DNA of 50,984 bases, taken from contig JAPOSC010000025.1 in the NCBI GenBank assembly GCA_026709935.1, forward strand, positions 1 to 50,984, read 5' to 3'. Under the pieces are notes generated by a model that was given only the letters and a program-made list of their open reading frames with translations, was not told the DNA's origin and ran no database searches. This document shows, one piece after another, positions 1 through 7,740 of this stretch. Positions within the stretch are counted from its first letter, which is position 1, and every line of letters begins with the position of its first letter. Source of the stretch: Thiotrichales bacterium (lineage in GTDB: Bacteria; Pseudomonadota; Gammaproteobacteria; HK1). Position numbers and translations under genes: made by a program.

Positions 1-231
1 GCGGGCTTCGGCGCGTATCGCTTCACGGTCGGCGCTGGCTTCAACCCGCATCGCCTGGCGGTCGGCACGAGCTCCGGCCCGATCAGCGCGCGCCTCGGCG
101 CGGACGGCCTGAATCTCGGTCCGGAGAGATTGAATCTCGCCGCGTACGCCGGTGATGGTGGTCAGGATCAGAGCGGCGACGGCGACAGTTGCGCCGATGA
201 TGGCGAGCGTTTCCTGGCTGAGTCTGGACAT
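1..231 (-). CDS. Membrane-anchored coiled-coil protein, copy 1 (partial, C-terminus off the window)
   Basis: 77 codons are visible, reading in frame to the window edge. The protein begins MSRLSQETLAIIG and has one hydrophobic segment (about residues 9-27). An Arg/Glu/Ala-rich region follows, built from units such as RAEARAD and RQAMRVEASAD. A short-tail topology is inferred: N-terminal membrane anchor and a long charged helix outside or inside the membrane. Compared with copy 2 it has an extra seven-residue unit (RAGARAD). The start was chosen by alignment with copies 2 and 3, since an upstream ATG is out of frame here. Function is unknown. Similar small anchor-plus-coil proteins exist in other bacteria, but I cannot name a characterised family. 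Confidence 0.7.
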   Translation of the reverse strand, partial: MSRLSQETLAIIGATVAVAALILTTITGVRGEIQSLRTEIQAVRAEARADRAGARADRQAMRVEASADREAIRAEAR

Positions 232-463
232 GCCGGAGCCGCCATAACGAGCGGTTGCGATTGGGTGAGACGTATCTTACCGCGCAGTCCACTGGCGGGA
301 ATCAGACAGGGTGCCGATGTCGTGCGGCCTGGGACGCTTTCCGTGTAGGCCGTCGTCTCGTTCGGTGTGCGACACAAGTGCCAAGCGGGTAACGCGCGGC
401 TATATCGCGGATGCGCCGAGGCCGACGGTTCGGCCGGGGCAGTGCATTCCGAGCCTCCGGGAA

Positions 464-814
464 TCACCCTCCGGCGGCAAGCTGGTCGCGGATGATTTCG
501 ATCTGTCCGCCGAGTTCGCCCTGTTGCTCGGTGAGCCGGAGGATCTGTTCCTGGAAGACCTGGCGGTCGGCGCGGGCCTCAGCGCGCATCGCTTCGCGGT
601 CAGCGCGGGCTTCGGCGCGTATCGCTTCGCGGTCGGCACTGGCTTCAGTCCGCATCGCCTGGCGGTCGGCGCGCGCCTCGGCGCGGACGGCCTGAATCTC
701 GGTACGGAGAGATTGAATCTCGCCGCGCACGCCGGTGATGCTGGTGAGGATCAGAGCGACGACGGCGATGGTGGCGCCGATGATGGCGAGCGTTTCCTGG
801 CTGAGTCTGGACAT
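464..814 (-). CDS. Membrane-anchored coiled-coil protein, copy 2 (116 aa)
   Basis: Complete member of the array. It has an N-terminal hydrophobic anchor (about residues 9-27), then a charged helix with three eleven-residue units in a row (RQAMRTEASAD, REAIRAEARAD, REAMRAEARAD). The C-terminal segment FQEQILRLTEQQGELGGQ is shared almost exactly with copy 3. Eleven-residue periodicity is typical of hendecad, slightly right-handed coiled coils. It differs from copy 3 mainly by two extra hendecads, so the copies seem to vary by gain or loss of 33-bp units. An upstream ATG is out of frame, which supports the MSRL start. Partner and role are unknown. Confidence 0.75.
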   Translation of the reverse strand: MSRLSQETLAIIGATIAVVALILTSITGVRGEIQSLRTEIQAVRAEARADRQAMRTEASADREAIRAEARADREAMRAEARADRQVFQEQILRLTEQQGELGGQIEIIRDQLAAGG

Positions 815-1048
815 GTCGGAGCCGCCATGACGAGCGGTTGCGATTGCACGGAGTGCATTCTACTGCGTTGTCCACTGGCGGGAATCTGACATGGTGCCGA
901 CATCGTGTGGATTCGGGACACCTTCCGTGTAGGCCCAGGTCTCGTTCAGTTTTTGGGAAGGTGGCGGACGCATAACGCGCGGCCGTACCGCGGGGATGCA
1001 CCGGGGCCGGCAGTCCGGCTGAAGCTCTGCGTCCCGAGCCTCCGGGAA

Positions 1049-1333
1049 TCACCCTCCGGCGGCAAGCTGGTCGCGGATGATTTCGATCTGTCCGCCGAGT
1101 TCGCCCTGTTGCTCGGTGAGCCGGAGGATCTGCTCCTGGAAGGCTTGGCGGTCAGCACGGGCCTCGGCCCGCATCGCTTGACGGACGGCCCGGGCTTCGG
1201 TTCGGACGTCCCGCAGTTCGTCACGGACAGCCCGGATCTCGCCGCGCACGCCGGCAATGCTGGTGAGGGTGAGCGCGGCCAAAGCGACGCCCACACCGAG
1301 AATAGCGAGAGTTTCCTGGCTGAGTCTGGACAT
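1049..1333 (-). CDS. Membrane-anchored coiled-coil protein, copy 3 (94 aa)
   Basis: Shortest complete copy. The N-terminal anchor (about residues 9-27) is followed by a charged helix with a single RQAMRAEARAD unit and the shared tail from FQEQILRLTEQ to the C-terminus. An in-frame ATG five codons upstream would add MAHPD, but the other two copies cannot use the equivalent codon, so the conserved MSRL start is preferred. The tail is nearly invariant between copies 2 and 3 while the middle varies. The tail is therefore the likelier functional or partner-binding part, which is inference. Confidence 0.75.
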   Translation of the reverse strand: MSRLSQETLAILGVGVALAALTLTSIAGVRGEIRAVRDELRDVRTEARAVRQAMRAEARADRQAFQEQILRLTEQQGELGGQIEIIRDQLAAGG

Positions 1334-1630
1334 GTCGGGGTGCGCCATGACGAGCGGTTGCGATTGGGCGAGGTGCATTCTACCGCGTTGTCTACCGGTG
1401 GGAATCAGACATAGCGCCGACATCGTGTGGATTCGGGGCACCTTTGGTGTAGGCCGAGGTCTCGCTCAGGGTGTGGACGCGGAGCTGTGGGCGGCGTTGC
1501 GTACCATTTCGAGTGGCAGCGGTGCGCACGTAGCGATTCGTCGGGTAAGACGGGAAGGCAGGTGGGTTCGGTGGCGAGGTGGGGAGGGCGATGGCGGGGA
1601 GTTGTACGGCTTCTGTGTTCGCGACGCACA

Positions 1631-1662
1631 AATAAAACGGGGCACCTCGTAGGGTGCCCCGT
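1631..1662 (-). terminator. Rho-independent terminator of the porin gene
   Basis: A perfect 10-bp stem (1637-1646 with 1653-1662, six-base loop) lies 43 bp downstream of the porin stop. On the minus strand it is followed directly by TTTTATTT. The plus strand lacks a T-run after the stem, so it acts for the minus-strand porin. Confidence 0.9.
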
Positions 1663-1704
1663 AATCACAAGCTCAGGTCTCTCGCGAAGAGAGCGATGCC
1701 ATCG

Positions 1705-2853
1705 TCAGAAGTCGACTTTTAGCACCAAACCCGACGTGTTATCCGTGAGTCGTGACTTGCTGGTCTCGTTGTACTCTTCTTTCACGCGATGCACCAAGTT
1801 GACCGTGACGGCCTTCGAGGCATAGTACGAATACCCCAAAGTCCAATAGTCAAGATCCCTTTCCTCGGCATATTTATCGGCAGAATCAAGTTGCCCGTAC
1901 TGCAGAAAGGCGTTCCCGCCGCCAGGTCCTTCACCCACCAGATAGCTCAGTCCGAATCCGTACCTGTCCTCGTCGCAGCTTTCCTTATCCATCCCTGGCG
2001 CGAGCCTAGTATATGGAGACGGTTCCCTCACATCGAGGACCACGGAATCTTCGGTTCCAGCCTTGCACGTAACGTCACTGGCAGACTCATACCCCACCTT
2101 CAGGGTAATATTTGCCGCACTGCCGCTCACCGTTCCTCCGATGCGTTCGCTACCGTCGTACTGTTCCATGTAACCACCGCCGAAGCTGACGGGTCCGGTG
2201 GCCAGTGTGCCGGAAACTTCTACATGATCCGCACCCTCTTTTTTGGCATCATCTCCAGCGAAAACCTTGAAGTCGAACGGTCCGCCGAGAGCGCTGGCGA
2301 AGCTCACGCCGTCGATCTTGTCGGGGACATCGGTAACGCCGCCGAGATGGGCAGCGTTGTCCCATGTCGTAGCGCCATAGTATCCCGAGGCATGCCGTCC
2401 AGCCGTAATTGTTCCGAAAGCGCCTGAAAGGGAGACGTTGTGGAACCTCTTGCCAAGGTCGTCGCCGATGCCTCTCTCGATCTGGAAGCCCGCCGTCAGG
2501 CCTGCCCCGGCGTCTACGGAACCCTTTATGCCGAATCGGCTGCCGTAGTTCGCACCGATCTCCCAACCGGTACTGGAGCCGGATACACCGTCGTCGGTCA
2601 TCGTTGCCCCATAACGAAGACTTCCGTAGACGGTCGCGCTGTGTCCGTGCAGCTCCGAGTGCGGGTGCGACTCGTGCTCATGGGCATGAGGCGGTGACAT
2701 CGAGCCGTCTCCCATTTCGTGCTCATGCTGGTACGTCGCCGAATGGGAGTGGGGCTCGACATTCATTTCGTCAGCCTGCACCTGAGCTGCCATCGGCAGA
2801 GCTACGGCACTCGACGCGACGATGCCGAGAAGTCGTCTGGTCATGCGTTTCAT
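1705..2853 (-). CDS. Gram-negative porin with histidine-rich N-terminal segment (382 aa)
   Basis: Outer-membrane beta-barrel porin of the OmpC/general porin type. A signal peptide (residues 1-27, ending near AAQVQA) is followed by a mature chain rich in alternating Gly/aromatic strands. The protein ends in phenylalanine (LKVDF), the usual C-terminal signal for barrel insertion. The start is set by AAGGAG seven bases upstream, and a strong terminator follows the gene. The unusual part is residues 35-71, where eleven His sit among Glu, Ser and Pro just before the first barrel strand (TVYGSLRYG). This segment could bind Zn, Cu or Ni at the cell surface or in the periplasm, by analogy with other His-rich loops. 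That is inference. Base composition is lower in GC than the neighbours. Confidence 0.85.
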   Translation of the reverse strand: MKRMTRRLLGIVASSAVALPMAAQVQADEMNVEPHSHSATYQHEHEMGDGSMSPPHAHEHESHPHSELHGHSATVYGSLRYGATMTDDGVSGSSTGWEIGANYGSRFGIKGSVDAGAGLTAGFQIERGIGDDLGKRFHNVSLSGAFGTITAGRHASGYYGATTWDNAAHLGGVTDVPDKIDGVSFASALGGPFDFKVFAGDDAKKEGADHVEVSGTLATGPVSFGGGYMEQYDGSERIGGTVSGSAANITLKVGYESASDVTCKAGTEDSVVLDVREPSPYTRLAPGMDKESCDEDRYGFGLSYLVGEGPGGGNAFLQYGQLDSADKYAEERDLDYWTLGYSYYASKAVTVNLVHRVKEEYNETSKSRLTDNTSGLVLKVDF

Positions 2854-3297
2854 CAGGATCTCCTTTTCTCTACCGGCCGCGGCCGGCCGACAAGTTCGTG
2901 AAACCCCTCGTGAAGCACGCTGGCAGAACCGTGCCGCCGCGCCGGGGGCGTGGCGGTGGTCGAACCGGCTGGGGATGCTCCGAGCTACCGAATTCCTGCC
3001 CTCCTCCGCCCGACCGGGCGACGGAAGCCGCTCCCGAACCATCGATGCGGGCCGCAGGCTGCGGGGAAAGTGAGCCACCATCACGGCTCGGGCGATATCA
3101 CGTCCGACGGCGGGCACGGGCAAAGTCGCCGCGAGCGTGGGAAAGCGGGAAGCGCCCAGGGCATTGGGCTCGTACTGGTCTTCGTTACAAAATGCCGACC
3201 CGCCGGCCTGCTCCGGGATTCACGTTGCCCGGACGGGTCGCTTTCGATGTAATGCCGGCCATCGGCACGGATTGGCCCGCCCCCGGAAGCGAAGACG
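2854..3297. other. Divergent intergenic region between porin and djlA-like gene
   Basis: About 440 bp with no gene I can support. It must hold the promoters of the porin (minus) and of the djlA-like gene (plus). I see no clear operator, repeat or RNA structure in it. Confidence 0.5.
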
Positions 3298-4161
3298 ATG
3301 GCCTGGATCGGAAAACTCCTCGGTGGCGCCGTCGGCTTCGCGCTCGGCGGACCGCTCGGTGCGCTCGTGGGCGTCGCGCTCGGGCACAACATCGACCGCT
3401 CCTCCCGAGCGGCGCGTGGGCGCGGCTGGGCGGACTCCGATCTCCTCGGCGCCGACGATGCCGCGGACTTCTTCGGCGCCCCCGACCATCACCCGGACCC
3501 TCCCGAAACCCTCGACCCGCGCGAACGGACCCAGACCGCGTTCTTCACCGCCACGTTCGCGGTGATGGGCCATCTCGCGAAGGCGGACGGCCGTGTCACC
3601 CGTGACGAGATCCGGCTCGCGTCGCGGGTCATGGACGAGATGCGGCTCTCCGCCACCCACCGCCGGCTCGCTGAACGGCTCTTTCGTGAAGGGCGGTCCC
3701 CCGACTTCCCCGTCGGCGAAGTCCTCGACCAGTTCCGGCGCGAATGCCGCTACAGCACCCACCTCGTCACCATGTTCGTCGAGATCCTGCTCCACGCGGC
3801 GTATGCCGACGGCGCGTTGCACCCGGAGGAACGGGCACTGCTGGAGTCGGTCTGCGGGCGGCTGCGCCTGCCCGCCGGGGAGCTGGAGCGCCTGGAGTCC
3901 ATGGTGCGAGCGGAGCACCACGCCCGGAGCGGCAAGCCTTCGGACGCCCTCTCCGCCGCCGACGCCTGTGCCATCCTCGGCGTGGACGAGACCTGCTCGG
4001 ACGCGGAGCTGAAGCGCGCTTACCGCCGGATGATGAACCGGCACCACCCCGACAAGCTGGTGGCCAAGGGACTGCCCGAGGAAATGATGCAGGTCGCGAC
4101 CGAAAAGACGCGCGAGATCAAGGCCGCATACGATCGGCTCAAGGAAGTACGGGGACTCTGA
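3298..4161 (+). CDS. djlA: DjlA-like membrane-anchored J-domain co-chaperone (287 aa)
   Basis: Stimulates the ATPase of DnaK at the inner membrane. The chain shows the DjlA domain order. A Gly-rich hydrophobic segment lies at residues 5-30, a TerB-like helical domain at about 79-200, and a C-terminal J-domain at about 215-287 with the HPD motif at 250-252 (NRHHPDKL). Length is normal for the family. It lies 33 bp upstream of trpD on the same strand and may be cotranscribed with it, though no functional link to tryptophan synthesis is known. The start is the only ATG ahead of the membrane segment. Confidence 0.9.
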   Translation: MAWIGKLLGGAVGFALGGPLGALVGVALGHNIDRSSRAARGRGWADSDLLGADDAADFFGAPDHHPDPPETLDPRERTQTAFFTATFAVMGHLAKADGRVTRDEIRLASRVMDEMRLSATHRRLAERLFREGRSPDFPVGEVLDQFRRECRYSTHLVTMFVEILLHAAYADGALHPEERALLESVCGRLRLPAGELERLESMVRAEHHARSGKPSDALSAADACAILGVDETCSDAELKRAYRRMMNRHHPDKLVAKGLPEEMMQVATEKTREIKAAYDRLKEVRGL

Positions 4162-4194
4162 GCCCGGCACCACGCCGGCGAGGACACGACACCA

Positions 4195-5208
4195 ATGGAC
4201 ATCCAATCGGCGATCCGCGCCGTCACCGAGCGGCGCGATCTCGACGGCGCGCAGATGGCGGGCGTCATGCATGCCATCATGACCGGCGAGTGCACGCCCG
4301 CGCAGGTCGGGGGGTTCCTGGTGGGCCTGCGCATGAAGGGCGAGACGGTCGAGGAGATCGCGGCCGCGGCGGCGGTGATGCGACGGCTCGCCACCCGGGT
4401 GGCGGTGGACACGACGCATCTTGTCGACACCTGCGGCACCGGCGGGGACGCGAGCGGCACCTTCAATATCTCCACCGCGAGCGCGCTGGTCGCGGCGGGG
4501 GCCGGGGTGCGGGTCGCGAAGCACGGCAACCGTTCGGTTTCCGGACGGTCCGGGAGCGCCGACGTGCTGGAGGCGGCCGGAGTCCGGCTCGACCTCTCCC
4601 CGGAGCGGGCGGCGCGCTGCATCGACGAGGCCGGCGTGGGGTTCCTGTTCGCACCCGCCCACCACGGGGCGATGAAGCACGCCATCGGCCCGCGCCGCGA
4701 GATGGCGGTGCGCACCATCTTCAACGTGCTCGGCCCCCTCACCAACCCGGCCGGAGCGCTTCGTCAGGTCATCGGGGTCTTCGAATCGGCCCTCGTCGAG
4801 CCACTCGCCCGCGTGCTCGGTGAGCTCGGCAGCGAGCACGTGATGGTGGCGCACTCCGAGGACGGGCTCGACGAGCTGAGCCTCGGTGCGCCGACCCGCG
4901 TGGCGGAGCTTCGCGACGGCGCGGTGCGCACGTTCACGCTCGATGCCCGCAATCTCGGGTTTGCCCGCGCCCCGATCGAGTCCATCGCCGTCGACTCGCC
5001 CGCCGCGAGCCTCGACGTGATCCGCGCGGTGCTGGCCGGCGAATCAGGACCGGCCGCGGACATCACCGTCCTCAATGCCGCCGCGGCCGTCTACGTGAGC
5101 GGCATCGCGTCGAGCCTGGAGGACGGGATCGAGCGCGCGCGGGAAAGCATCGATTCCGGCCGGGCCGCAGCCGCTCTGGAACGACTGGTGACCATCAGCA
5201 ATGGGTAG
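4195..5208 (+). CDS. trpD: Anthranilate phosphoribosyltransferase
   Basis: Joins anthranilate and PRPP to give phosphoribosylanthranilate, the second step of tryptophan synthesis from chorismate. The 337-aa length fits stand-alone TrpD. The PRPP-binding motif GTGGD is at residues 81-85 and the conserved KHGNRSVS at 109-116. The stop overlaps the start of trpC by 8 bp, so the two are translationally coupled. No trpG is seen upstream, unlike pseudomonads, where trpG-trpD-trpC are adjacent. Confidence 0.97.
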   Translation: MDIQSAIRAVTERRDLDGAQMAGVMHAIMTGECTPAQVGGFLVGLRMKGETVEEIAAAAAVMRRLATRVAVDTTHLVDTCGTGGDASGTFNISTASALVAAGAGVRVAKHGNRSVSGRSGSADVLEAAGVRLDLSPERAARCIDEAGVGFLFAPAHHGAMKHAIGPRREMAVRTIFNVLGPLTNPAGALRQVIGVFESALVEPLARVLGELGSEHVMVAHSEDGLDELSLGAPTRVAELRDGAVRTFTLDARNLGFARAPIESIAVDSPAASLDVIRAVLAGESGPAADITVLNAAAAVYVSGIASSLEDGIERARESIDSGRAAAALERLVTISNG

Positions 5209-6019
5209 TGACGGCGCGCGGGAACGCCCGGACGTGCTGCTCCGCATCATTCGCCACAAGGCGCGCGAGGTGGCCGAACGGGCTGAACGCACGCCGCTCC
5301 GGGTGCTGGCCGAGCAAATCGAGGCGCAGGCGCCGCCCCGCGGGTTCGCCGCGGCGCTCCGATCCCGCATCGCGACCGGAGAGCCCGCGGTCATCGCGGA
5401 GATCAAGAAGGCATCGCCGAGCAAGGGCGTGCTGCGCGAAGACTTCGACCCGGAGACGATCGCGCGCGACTACGCGGCGGGCGGCGCGGCAACGCTGTCG
5501 GTGCTCACCGACGAGACGTTCTTCCAGGGCGCCGACCGCCACCTGATCGCGGCGCGCACCGCGAGCGGCCTGCCGGTGCTGCGCAAGGACTTCGTGATCG
5601 ACGCCTGGCAGGTCCACGAAGCGCGCGCACTCGGCGCAGACTGCATCCTGCTCATCGTCGCCGCCCTCGGCGACGCGCAGCTCAACGAGCTGGCGGCGCT
5701 CGCCACCCATCTCGGCATGGACGTGCTGGTAGAGGTGCACGATGCGGCGGAGCTGGAACGCGCCGCCCACCTGGAGCTCCCGCTGCTCGGCATCAACAAC
5801 CGCAATCTGCGCACGTTCGAGACCACGCTGGACACCACTCTCGATCTGCTCGGCCGCATCCCCGACGGCCGTACCGTCATCACCGAAAGCGGCATCCACA
5901 CCCGCACCGACATCACCCGCATGCGCGCGGCCGGGGTCCACGGGTTCCTGGTCGGGGAGGCGTTCATGCGCGCCGAGCACCCGGGCGCGAAGCTGCGGGA
6001 GCTGTTCTTCGGTGGGTAA
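5201..6019 (+). CDS. trpC: Indole-3-glycerol phosphate synthase
   Basis: Closes the indole ring from carboxyphenylaminodeoxyribulose phosphate in tryptophan synthesis. The TIM-barrel signature [12 protein letters not shown] sits at residues 65-76, LRKDF at 127-131, GINNRNL at 197-203 and ITESGI at 227-232, as expected for an active monofunctional enzyme. It is not fused to TrpF. The ATG lies inside the last codons of trpD (8-bp overlap), which decides the start and implies coupling. Confidence 0.97.
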   Translation: MGSDGARERPDVLLRIIRHKAREVAERAERTPLRVLAEQIEAQAPPRGFAAALRSRIATGEPAVIAEIKKASPSKGVLREDFDPETIARDYAAGGAATLSVLTDETFFQGADRHLIAARTASGLPVLRKDFVIDAWQVHEARALGADCILLIVAALGDAQLNELAALATHLGMDVLVEVHDAAELERAAHLELPLLGINNRNLRTFETTLDTTLDLLGRIPDGRTVITESGIHTRTDITRMRAAGVHGFLVGEAFMRAEHPGAKLRELFFGG

Positions 6020-6080
6020 CGCGGGCGCGCGAAGGCCGAGCCGGTGCTCACCGGCGCGCTCGCGGCGCGGGTCGGGCAAC

Positions 6081-6159
6081 GCGTACGCCCGGGCGCCGGG
6101 CCGAACTGCCGGACCTCGCGGCGGTGGTCCAGCGGGTCACGCGTACGCCCGGGCGCCGG
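6081..6159. repeat. 19-bp direct repeat with exact 60-bp period between trpC and the OsmC-type gene
   Basis: GCGTACGCCCGGGCGCCGG occurs at 6081-6099 and again at 6141-6159. The unit is itself made of short palindromes (GCGTACGC, CCCGGG, GGCGCC). Around it the two 60-bp stretches share only weaker similarity. It lies in the untranslated gap before the OsmC-type gene. Confidence 0.7.
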
Positions 6160-6223
6160 ACTCCGGCGAGTGAAGCCGCGGCGCGACGAGCCCGCCGTCC
6201 CGCACAAAACGAGGGAGAAGCCC

Positions 6224-6640
6224 GTGCGTGCAACCGTGAAGTGGCTCGATGGCGTCGCCTTCGTCGGCGAAACCGGCAGCGGCCATGCCGTCGTGCTCGA
6301 CGGCGCTCCCGCGTCGGGGGGACGCAACATCGGACCGCGTCCCATGGAGACCATCCTCATCGGGCTCGGCGCGTGCAGCGCCTTCGACGTGGTGTCCATC
6401 CTGCGCAAGGCGCGCCAGACGGTGACCGACTGCCGGGTGGAACTGGAAGCGGAGCGGGCGGACGCGGTACCCGCGGTGTTCACCCGCATCCGCATGGTGT
6501 TCGTGGTGAGCGGGAAGGATCTGCGCGAGAGCGCGGTACGTCGCGCAGTGGACCTCTCGGCGGAGAAGTACTGCTCGGCGACGGCGATGCTGCGACCGAG
6601 CGTGGAGATCAACCACGAGTACCGGATCGAGCCGGCGTGA
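6224..6640 (+). CDS. OsmC-family peroxiredoxin-like protein (138 aa, GTG start)
   Basis: OsmC/Ohr-fold proteins reduce organic hydroperoxides or simply resist oxidative stress. The two conserved cysteines are present: Cys51 in LGACSAFD and Cys117 in KYCSA. The subgroup looks like the one found beside trpC in pseudomonads rather than Ohr itself. I chose the GTG at 6224, with GGGAG a few bases upstream. Longer in-frame starts would translate the 19-bp DNA repeat into an Arg/Pro-rich tail unlike any OsmC. It lies about 200 bp after trpC and may have its own promoter. Confidence 0.85.
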   Translation: MRATVKWLDGVAFVGETGSGHAVVLDGAPASGGRNIGPRPMETILIGLGACSAFDVVSILRKARQTVTDCRVELEAERADAVPAVFTRIRMVFVVSGKDLRESAVRRAVDLSAEKYCSATAMLRPSVEINHEYRIEPA

Positions 6641-6655
6641 GGCGCCCGGTATCTT

Positions 6656-6979
6656 CTACACGGGCAGGGGACTCTCGAAGACTCCGACCACGAATGCCGA
6701 TACCACGTAGAGCATCACCAGGAACATGCTTCTCAGCGGCCCCCGCGCCACCTGCCGGCCGCTCACGTCGCCGCTCTGCAAGATACCGCTGACCGACCCG
6801 GCCAGTACCGCGTAGAAGACAAGCGCAAGCGCGCCGGCTGCAAGCTTCATCGTGGGTAGAAGATCCATGCTCACGCGGAACTCGGTCCCGAAGAGCCCGA
6901 ATCCGAGGGTACCGGTCGCGATAGCCAGCACCGTGACAGCGTGATTCCGGAAGTGACGTGTTTCCTCGCGCTCGCTCAT
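6656..6979 (-). CDS. Small membrane protein of unknown function (107 aa)
   Basis: Three hydrophobic stretches can be seen (about residues 14-30, 42-63 and 83-101) after a short charged N-terminus (MSEREETRHFRNH). Its start overlaps the end of the upstream small membrane gene by 4 bp (ATGA), so the two are translated together and probably act together. I recognise no family. It converges on the OsmC-type gene with only 15 bp between them. Confidence 0.7.
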   Translation of the reverse strand: MSEREETRHFRNHAVTVLAIATGTLGFGLFGTEFRVSMDLLPTMKLAAGALALVFYAVLAGSVSGILQSGDVSGRQVARGPLRSMFLVMLYVVSAFVVGVFESPLPV

Positions 6980-7245
6980 GAACTTCGCTCGCTGCTGCCG
7001 CGCGAGTTCCCTTCACCTTCAAGCTTGCCCGGTGGCTCGCCGCCTCCGACGAACAGTGAAACCAGAACCGTGCCGCAGGTCAGCGTCCCACCAACGAGCA
7101 GCGCCAGCGCGAAACCGACAGCCGGCGGATAGGCAGTGTCTCTCGCGACGAAGACGAGCAGTATCGTGATCACGATGCCGGCCACCAGATTGAAGCCGGC
7201 GAGCAGGAGGCTGTTTCTGTCGACGGAAAGAAAGCGTCTGATCAT
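6976..7245 (-). CDS. Small membrane protein of unknown function (89 aa)
   Basis: Two hydrophobic segments (about residues 13-34 and 40-66) are followed by a short polar tail rich in Gly, Glu and Ser. It forms a 4-bp overlapping pair with the 107-aa membrane protein downstream. The N-terminus MIRRFLSVDRNS is positively charged, predicting a cytoplasmic N-terminus. No family was recognised. Confidence 0.65.
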   Translation of the reverse strand: MIRRFLSVDRNSLLLAGFNLVAGIVITILLVFVARDTAYPPAVGFALALLVGGTLTCGTVLVSLFVGGGEPPGKLEGEGNSRGSSERSS

Positions 7246-7317
7246 GACGGCGATCGGAAGCCTGATCCCGATGCGGTCCGCGGAGCCAAACCAGCTTTCA
7301 CCTTCGGTCGCCGGCGC

Positions 7318-7593
7318 TCAGTCGACGGGCAGGTGCCGCTCCGGCTTCCCACCACACTGCGTCCAGATCATGCGCAGGGTGTCGTTTTGCCGACGGAGGA
7401 TCTCATCGTGTCTGCGCAGCGTTTCCTTATGCTCGTGCAGCATTTCCTTCTGCTCGCGCAGCATCTCGTCCTGCCTTGCGAGGCGCGGCTCCATCCGCTT
7501 CTCCGCTGCCTCGACTGACGCGTCGAAGCACTCCTGCAACGCCGCCGCGAGTCCCTGGATGGCGCGCGTGCGGCGCCCGTTCGTTTTGCCCAT
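7318..7593 (-). CDS. Small coiled-coil protein (91 aa)
   Basis: After an Arg-rich start (MGKTNGRRTRAIQ), almost the whole chain is a predicted helix with a repeated pattern, seen as MLREQKEMLHEHKETL, RRHDEILRRQ and NDTLRMIW. Units of about seven residues place Leu/Met at regular heptad positions, so a parallel coiled coil is likely. An earlier in-frame start (10 residues longer) lacks a ribosome-binding site, while GGGGGAACG precedes the chosen one. It lies upstream of, and on the same strand as, the two small membrane proteins. Function is unknown. Confidence 0.65.
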   Translation of the reverse strand: MGKTNGRRTRAIQGLAAALQECFDASVEAAEKRMEPRLARQDEMLREQKEMLHEHKETLRRHDEILRRQNDTLRMIWTQCGGKPERHLPVD

Positions 7594-7740
7594 GGTCTCG
7601 TTCCCCCTGTCCCGATCCTTCACTGCAAACGTGGCGCAATCATGCCATGACCCTACCGTGCTCGCATGCGACCTGCGCCCATTCCTTCGTAGGCGCGAGG
7701 CGCTGCCGATGTCGTCCCGGGTCCGCCCCCGATGCCGGCG

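Larger units (their letters stand above)
1..1470. repeat. Three-copy tandem array of a coiled-coil gene plus its upstream spacer
   Basis: Three minus-strand genes start at 231, 814 and 1333 and are separated by spacers of about 233 bp that are themselves similar. For example, the stretches near 278-362, 860-945 and 1385-1470 share the string TGTAGGCC and most of the 70 bases before it. Each repeat therefore carries its own promoter region. A -10-like hexamer TAGAAT (minus strand) lies 43-44 bp upstream of the starts of copies 2 and 3 (857-862 and 1377-1382), with TAAGAT in the matching place of copy 1. The array continues off the left edge. No other gene is seen in the spacers or between 1334 and 1630. 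Confidence 0.85.

Noticed and set aside
3220-4854. Minus-strand open frame of about 544 codons
   Set aside because: Antisense of djlA and trpD; sequence is low-complexity.
6044-6223. N-terminal extension of the OsmC-type protein
   Set aside because: It would translate the DNA repeat and has no match to the OsmC fold; the GTG at 6224 has a good ribosome site.
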